Assembly: GCA_910584865.1 (NCBI GenBank)
Contig: CAJUCE010000010.1
Coordinates: 94,355 to 140,640 of the forward strand
Direction: 5' to 3'
From: an uncultured Acetatifactor sp.
GTDB taxonomy: Bacteria > Bacillota > Clostridia > Lachnospirales > Lachnospiraceae
Length of the DNA: 46,286 bases
Shown: positions 42,746-46,286 of the stretch, one piece after another
Layout: each line of letters opens with the position of its first letter
Numbering within the stretch: position 1 is the stretch's first letter
The notes under the pieces: model-generated
The model's database searches: none
What the model was told of the DNA's origin: nothing
What the model saw: the letters and a program-made list of their open reading frames with translations, nothing else
Program-made: the position numbers and the translations under genes

Positions 42746-42774
42746 TTGCCATTTACGGTAAAAGCAGCTATAAT
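42746..42774 (+). promoter_or_regulatory. Promoter for the PilT-like gene
   Basis: TTGCCA (42746-42751), 17 bases, perfect TATAAT (42769-42774), 33 bases before the start codon. Confidence 0.75.
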
Positions 42775-42807
42775 AAAAAAAGGTTCAGGAAAGGAATCAA
42801 GTCGTCA

Positions 42808-43917
42808 ATGTCTGTAAAATCTACGCTAGCCCCGCTTTCAATAGAAGAAATCCTGCGTACGGCCAGGGAAGCCGGCGCCAGCGACGTGCATCTGGCGGCA
42901 GGGATTGTGCCGAAGATGCGTGTAAACGGCGGGCTGGTTTCCATGAATTATTCCCGGCTGAATCCGTCGGATACGTTGGATCTCCTGATTCATATCATGC
43001 CCGAGACACAGCGGGCCGCATTTGAGGAGAAGGGGGAATACGATTTTTCGTTCACGGTTCCCGGGTGCGGAAGATGCCGTGCAAACGCTTATAAGCAGAA
43101 AGGCAGTGTGGCATTTGCGCTGCACTTGGTGGATGCGAAGCTGCCTTCGCCAAAGGGTCTGGGGATGCCGGAATCCGTCATCGGACTGACAGAGAGGGAG
43201 AGCGGCCTGGTTCTGGTGACAGGACCTTCCGGAAGCGGCAGATCGGCTACATTGGCCGCTATGATAGACCAGATAAACGAGAACAGGGAAGCCCTCATCA
43301 TCACCCTGGAAGATCCCGTCGAATATATCCATCCCTATAAGAAGTCCATGGTCAATCAGCGGGAGATCGGTCTGGACAGCAGGAGCTATGCGGCTGCCCT
43401 GAGAGCGGTTTTAAGAGAAGATCCGGATGTGATTCTGGTGGGGGAGATGCGGGATTGGGAGACGGTCAGCGCGGCGATTACGGCGGCGGAGACCGGGCAC
43501 CTGGTGTTTTCTTCCCTGCATGCTTCCAATGTGGTGAATGCCATAGAGGGTATGATCGATTTATTCCCGCCCGGCAGGCAGGAGAGGATTCGGGGACGGC
43601 TTGCCGATGTGTTGGAGGCTGCGGTGTCCCAGAGATTGCTGCCAACGGACAATGGCGGGGGGCGGATAGCGGCATTTGAAGTCTTGTTATCCTCGCCGGA
43701 GGTGAGGCATATTCTTCGGGACGGCGATATGTGCAGGCTTCCCGAGGCGATGGACAGGGATCCGGGGATGGTCACCATGGAAGAGGCTGTGGGCAGGCTG
43801 TACGCCCAGGGAAAAATTGGTTCGGATACGGCTGCACGGTACATACAGGGCAGCGTGGAAGCAGCTTTCGGCAATGTAGAGAAAGCAGAGCCGGCGTGTC
43901 AGGAAAGCGCCTCATAA
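42808..43917 (+). CDS. pilT: PilT-like ATPase with an altered Walker A motif (369 aa)
   Basis: PilT hexamers drive type IV pilus retraction. The N-terminal domain (GASDVHLAAGIVPKMRVNG) and the ATPase domain follow family order: Asp box ITLEDPVEYIH, Walker B DVILVGEMRD with the catalytic Glu near residue 213, and the His box AAETGHLVFSSLHA. The Walker A, normally GPTGSGKST, reads GPSGSGRSA here: residue 145 is Arg (codon AGA, 43240-43242) where Lys is expected. It stands alone, without other pilus genes in the window. AAAGGA is about 12 bases before ATG 42808. Family assignment is firm; activity is open. Confidence 0.88.
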   Translation: MSVKSTLAPLSIEEILRTAREAGASDVHLAAGIVPKMRVNGGLVSMNYSRLNPSDTLDLLIHIMPETQRAAFEEKGEYDFSFTVPGCGRCRANAYKQKGSVAFALHLVDAKLPSPKGLGMPESVIGLTERESGLVLVTGPSGSGRSATLAAMIDQINENREALIITLEDPVEYIHPYKKSMVNQREIGLDSRSYAAALRAVLREDPDVILVGEMRDWETVSAAITAAETGHLVFSSLHASNVVNAIEGMIDLFPPGRQERIRGRLADVLEAAVSQRLLPTDNGGGRIAAFEVLLSSPEVRHILRDGDMCRLPEAMDRDPGMVTMEEAVGRLYAQGKIGSDTAARYIQGSVEAAFGNVEKAEPACQESAS

Positions 43918-43948
43918 TATTTTACACAGTTTGGCAGAAGTCAACAGA

Positions 43949-44003
43949 CGTCCCGGTCGGATCTGGAAGAGGTCCCCGGGACGGTATCAGAAATTCTTTT
44001 TTT
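43949..44003 (+). terminator. Hairpin after the PilT-like gene
   Basis: CGTCCCGG (43949-43956) pairs with CCGGGACG (43976-43983). A seven-T run follows only 13 bases later (43997-44003), so termination is uncertain. Confidence 0.4.
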
Positions 44004-44086
44004 CGGCAATTTTCATTGATTTCCGTAAAAATCCGTTTAAGCATTTACAATGAAATCCGATTTTTTAAGTTTGATTGGAGGAATTT

Positions 44087-45202
44087 ATGTATAGTAGGAT
44101 TATTACCGGGGCTCTCCATGGTGTCTCGGCTTATCTTGTCTTGGTGGAAGTAGATGTGGCAAATGGTCTTCCGGCTTTTTTCATGGTGGGATCTCTGAGT
44201 ACGGAGGTGAGAGAATCCAGAGAGCGTGTGACGGTGGCCCTGAAAAATGTAGGGTTCCATCTGCCGCCCAAGCGCATTACAGTCAACCTCTCTCCGGCTG
44301 ACCGTAAAAAGGACGGGACGGCATTTGACCTGCCCATTGCGGTAGGGATGCTGGAGGCACTTGAAATGGTGCCTTCGGGCGCTGCGGAGGACATTTTGTT
44401 TCTGGGGGAGTTGGGCCTGGACGGTGAGGTGAAAAAGGTGAAGGGCGTATTGCCCATCGTACAGGCTGCCCGGGAAGGCGGGGTCAGCCAATGTGTCGTG
44501 CCGGCTGCCAATGCCCGGGAAGCTGCGGTGGTCCCGGGCATGACAGTGTGGGAGGCCGGGAATATTTTGGACATTCTGCATTTCCTAATGGCGGGAGAAG
44601 AAGAGCGTCCCGGGATTCTCACGGTGGTTTCGGTGGATACAGGAGAGATGTTTGCGCAGACTGCCAGAGGTAGAGAAGAGGGGAGAGAGCCTTGGGATTT
44701 TATGGATGTGACAGGCCAGGAACAGGCCAGAAGAGCGGCGGAGATTGCTGCGGCAGGCTTTCATAATCTGCTGATGACCGGGCCTCCGGGCGCCGGAAAA
44801 TCCATGATTGCGAAGCGGATTCCCGGGATCCTGCCGCCCCTTACCCTGGAAGAAAGCCTGGAGGTCACATCGGTGGTCAGCGTGGCCGGATTGCTGAAAG
44901 AGGGGGAAGCCCTGGTGACCCGACGGCCTTTCAGAAGCCCTCATCATACCATTTCCCAGGCGGCGCTGATCGGAGGGAGCGCCATCCCCAGGCCGGGTAT
45001 GATCTCTTTGGCCCACAGAGGTGTCTTAGTTTCCGGCAGATACGGACACGGAAAGTCGAGAAAGCCCGTAAATACGGCGTTTGTGGCACTACATAGCTTT
45101 GAAAGTTACATTATTTTTGTGTGCTTTTGGGGGCATTTTTACATTAGTGAGGGCGCGAACAGTTGTTCTGGGGTTCTTTTGCCTGATAGTTTATACTCGT
45201 AG
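44087..45202 (+). pseudogene. comM: comM (yifB) truncated by a mobile element
   Basis: Intact ComM is an AAA+ Mg-chelatase-like protein that aids branch migration during natural transformation in Gram-negatives. The N-terminal Lon-protease-like domain (HGVSAYLVLVEVDVANGLPAFFMVG, PADRKKDGTAFDLPIAV) and Walker A GPPGAGKS (residues 232-239) are present. The match continues to ISLAHRGVL (residue 314), where FLDELPEF (Walker B) should follow. Instead the frame reads into unrelated sequence and stops at 45202. GGAGG before ATG 44087 marks the start. About 190 residues are missing, so the product cannot hydrolyse ATP. The 3' part should lie beyond the element. Confidence 0.92.
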
Positions 45203-45369
45203 GCAAAACTCGGATATTATCACGGAAACTCGGATACTCGCACGGAAACCTCTGTACTATCAGGCAAAAGTCAATACTATCAGGCAAAACCCTTATACGA
45301 ACACGGAAACTGCCTGTATTATCACGGAAACCTGCTGGGAGTTTTCGTGATAATATAAGGGTTTCCGTG
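45029..45369. repeat. Array of 9-bp-core repeats at 20-21 bp spacing, with inverted flanking copies
   Basis: Direct cores (CACGGAAAC or CAGGCAAAA) start at about 45200, then 45221, 45241, 45261, 45281, 45302 and 45323. They are usually preceded by ATACTAT or ATATTAT. Inverted copies start at 45029 (GTTTCCGGC), 45177 (TTTTGCCTG), 45341 (GTTTTCGTG) and 45361 (GTTTCCGTG). A further direct copy, CACGGAAAG, lies at 45047-45055. The spacing places every site on one face of the helix. There are no unique spacers of CRISPR length. Confidence 0.9.
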
Positions 45370-45376
45370 ATAGTGT

Positions 45377-45499
45377 ATGAGTAAAACGATAAAAGTTAAA
45401 TGGAATAGTGAAAATGGCTGCTTGCGTAGTCCTTTAGTGTTTTCTATTCCTGAAAAATGGTCAGGGAAATGGAATAATACTTACCAATTCGATAGGTAA
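45377..45499 (+). CDS. Possible small protein in the element (40 aa)
   Basis: A 40-codon frame starting MSKTIKVKWNSENG and ending NNTYQFDR. It has a protein-like composition with four Trp residues in the WN/KW pairs, but there is no good ribosome binding site before ATG 45377. It starts right after the last inverted repeat. I recognise no family. It may be a real small gene or the remains of a larger one. Confidence 0.35.
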   Translation: MSKTIKVKWNSENGCLRSPLVFSIPEKWSGKWNNTYQFDR

Positions 45500-45565
45500 T
45501 ACCTTAAAAGTAACTGCTTGCCATTTTGGTGACGATTCCGTATACTGTCAGCGGAGGTGATAAGC

Positions 45566-46210
45566 ATGATTTGTTTTTACATAGTCAGGCATGGGCAGAC
45601 CCTTTTAAACAGCTTAGACCGTGCGCAGGGGTGGGCGGATTCACCGCTTACCGATGCAGGGAAGCAGACGGCTGTTGAATTAGGCCATAAGCTGAAAAGC
45701 ATTGACTTCGATGCGGTTTATACCAGCGATATGCTCCGCGCCATACAGACGGCGGAGCTAATCATGGAAGCAGGCGAAAAGAAGGGCATGCCAATAGAAA
45801 AGGATGCAAGGCTCCGGGAATGGTGTTTAGGGAACATGGAGGCAGAAAACAACGCTGTTTTTATAAAAAAAGTGGCGGACTGGCTGGGAGGGGCGTCTTT
45901 TGCAGAGCTGAATAAGCGTCTTCCCGATGTTGCGGATGCCATCTATGAACATGACACAACAGGAATGGCAGAGACGTTCCAGACAATAGAAGAACGCCTG
46001 AAAGCCGCATTCATGGATATGGCCCAAAGGCATGGAGTAAGGGAAAACAGCAATATACTGGTAGTGACCCATGCCTTTGCCATAAAGACAATATTCCATT
46101 TATTTGCGCCGGAACAGTTAAGCAAAGCGGGGAAAGTGGAGAATGCAGCAGTTTCCCGGCTTATATCTGACGGCGGAGTTTTCTCATTGGAGCCGGATTT
46201 AAAATTATGA
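45566..46210 (+). CDS. Histidine phosphatase / phosphoglycerate-mutase-like protein (214 aa)
   Basis: Members use a phospho-histidine intermediate to remove phosphate from sugars, nucleotides or proteins. The catalytic RHG is in YIVRHGQTLLNS near residue 10. GWADSPLTDAG and YTSDMLRAIQTAELI are the following conserved parts, LREWCLGNMEAE holds the acid/base Glu region, and VVTHAFAI the second catalytic His. GGAGGTGAT lies just before ATG 45566; GTG 45557 is inside that ribosome binding site. It is the first clear gene of the comM-inserted element, so it is probably cargo. Substrate unknown. Confidence 0.88.
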   Translation: MICFYIVRHGQTLLNSLDRAQGWADSPLTDAGKQTAVELGHKLKSIDFDAVYTSDMLRAIQTAELIMEAGEKKGMPIEKDARLREWCLGNMEAENNAVFIKKVADWLGGASFAELNKRLPDVADAIYEHDTTGMAETFQTIEERLKAAFMDMAQRHGVRENSNILVVTHAFAIKTIFHLFAPEQLSKAGKVENAAVSRLISDGGVFSLEPDLKL

Positions 46211-46216
46211 AAAGAA

Positions 46217-46256
46217 CAGCAGGAAAGCCTATCATGGTTCTCCTGCTGATTTTTTT
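46217..46256 (+). terminator. Intrinsic terminator after the phosphatase gene
   Basis: CAGCAGGA (46217-46224) pairs with TCCTGCTG (46241-46248), followed by a seven-T run at 46250-46256. Confidence 0.9.
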
Positions 46257-46286
46257 GTAAAGAAAAGTGACTTGATATATTGTCAA

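Larger units (their letters stand above)
45022..46286. mobile_element. One end of a mobile element inserted in comM
   Basis: Homology to comM stops at about 45021-45028 and unrelated DNA runs to the window end. The first 350 bases are full of CACGGAAAC/CAGGCAAAA repeats, followed by a small frame and a phosphatase gene. A terminus beginning TGT at 45022 is possible. Tn7-family elements with comM as target are known in Acinetobacter (AbaR type), and clustered transposase sites at an element end fit such a transposon. No transposase is visible, so the class is inference. Confidence 0.7.

Noticed and set aside
44076..45202. Intact alternative product of comM ending at 45202
   Set aside because: Residues after 314 match nothing in the family and come from the repeat-bearing element, so it is a truncated gene, not a variant protein.
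45191..45331. CRISPR-like array at the comM junction
   Set aside because: The period is only 20-21 bp, leaving about 11 bases between cores. There is no full-length repeat with unique spacers, and no cas gene is visible.
45081..45350. 89-codon plus-strand frame at the element end
   Set aside because: Most of it is translation of the repeat array (ITET and similar repeated words); no ribosome binding site.

Overview
The window reads as a chromosome segment of an anaerobic, spore-forming, butyrate-producing Firmicute of class Clostridia, most likely family Lachnospiraceae. This is inferred from gene content: a cotJABC spore-coat cluster, a SpoVAF/GerA-type germination protein, an oxygen-sensitive class III ribonucleotide reductase (nrdDG), the ptb-buk butyrate pathway, a Bce-type peptide-resistance module, and strong AGGAGG-type ribosome binding sites. 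No rRNA, tRNA or CRISPR array was recognised.

Layout. Positions 1-2003 are the end of a prophage or phage-like element: the C-terminus of a LysM protein, an LLH-type holin, two small leftward genes, and a ribbon-helix-helix regulator whose divergent promoter region carries three copies of a 13-bp operator-like motif. The element ends inside an ABC-transporter ATPase gene, of which only the part downstream of the Walker B glutamate is left (2004-2378). Next come a MATE exporter, an XRE regulator convergent with it, and a GtrII-like membrane glycosyltransferase. A purine/pyrimidine salvage cluster follows (punA, cdd, mtaD, pbuG-like permease), then a membrane-anchored MutS-like ATPase, a 44-residue membrane protein and a WYL regulator. 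nrdD-nrdG and dut follow, behind a promoter with a pair of NrdR boxes.

The middle holds spoVAF, a DegV lipid-binding protein, a LytTR/GHKL two-component pair, cotJABC, ptb-buk and a NodB-type deacetylase. A hexuronate locus is arranged divergently: uxaC and a LacI-family regulator leftward, uxaB-uxaA rightward. Between them lie a perfect 18-bp operator palindrome and a 108-bp hairpin-forming unit duplicated in tandem. Then come an AI-2E-family transporter, a second GtrII-like protein, a complete BceAB-BceRS module, a two-repeat beta-sandwich-like protein, a small serine-acetyltransferase-like protein, and a PilT-like ATPase whose Walker A lysine is arginine.

The segment ends in comM (yifB), cut just before its Walker B motif at about 45021-45028 by a second mobile element. 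The end of that element carries seven direct repeats at 20-21 bp spacing, plus inverted copies, then a small reading frame and a histidine-phosphatase cargo gene. The strongest candidates for something new are these comM-junction repeats, the tandem 108-bp structured element before uxaB (with a shorter relative before buk), and the repeat-expanded SAF domain of UxaA.
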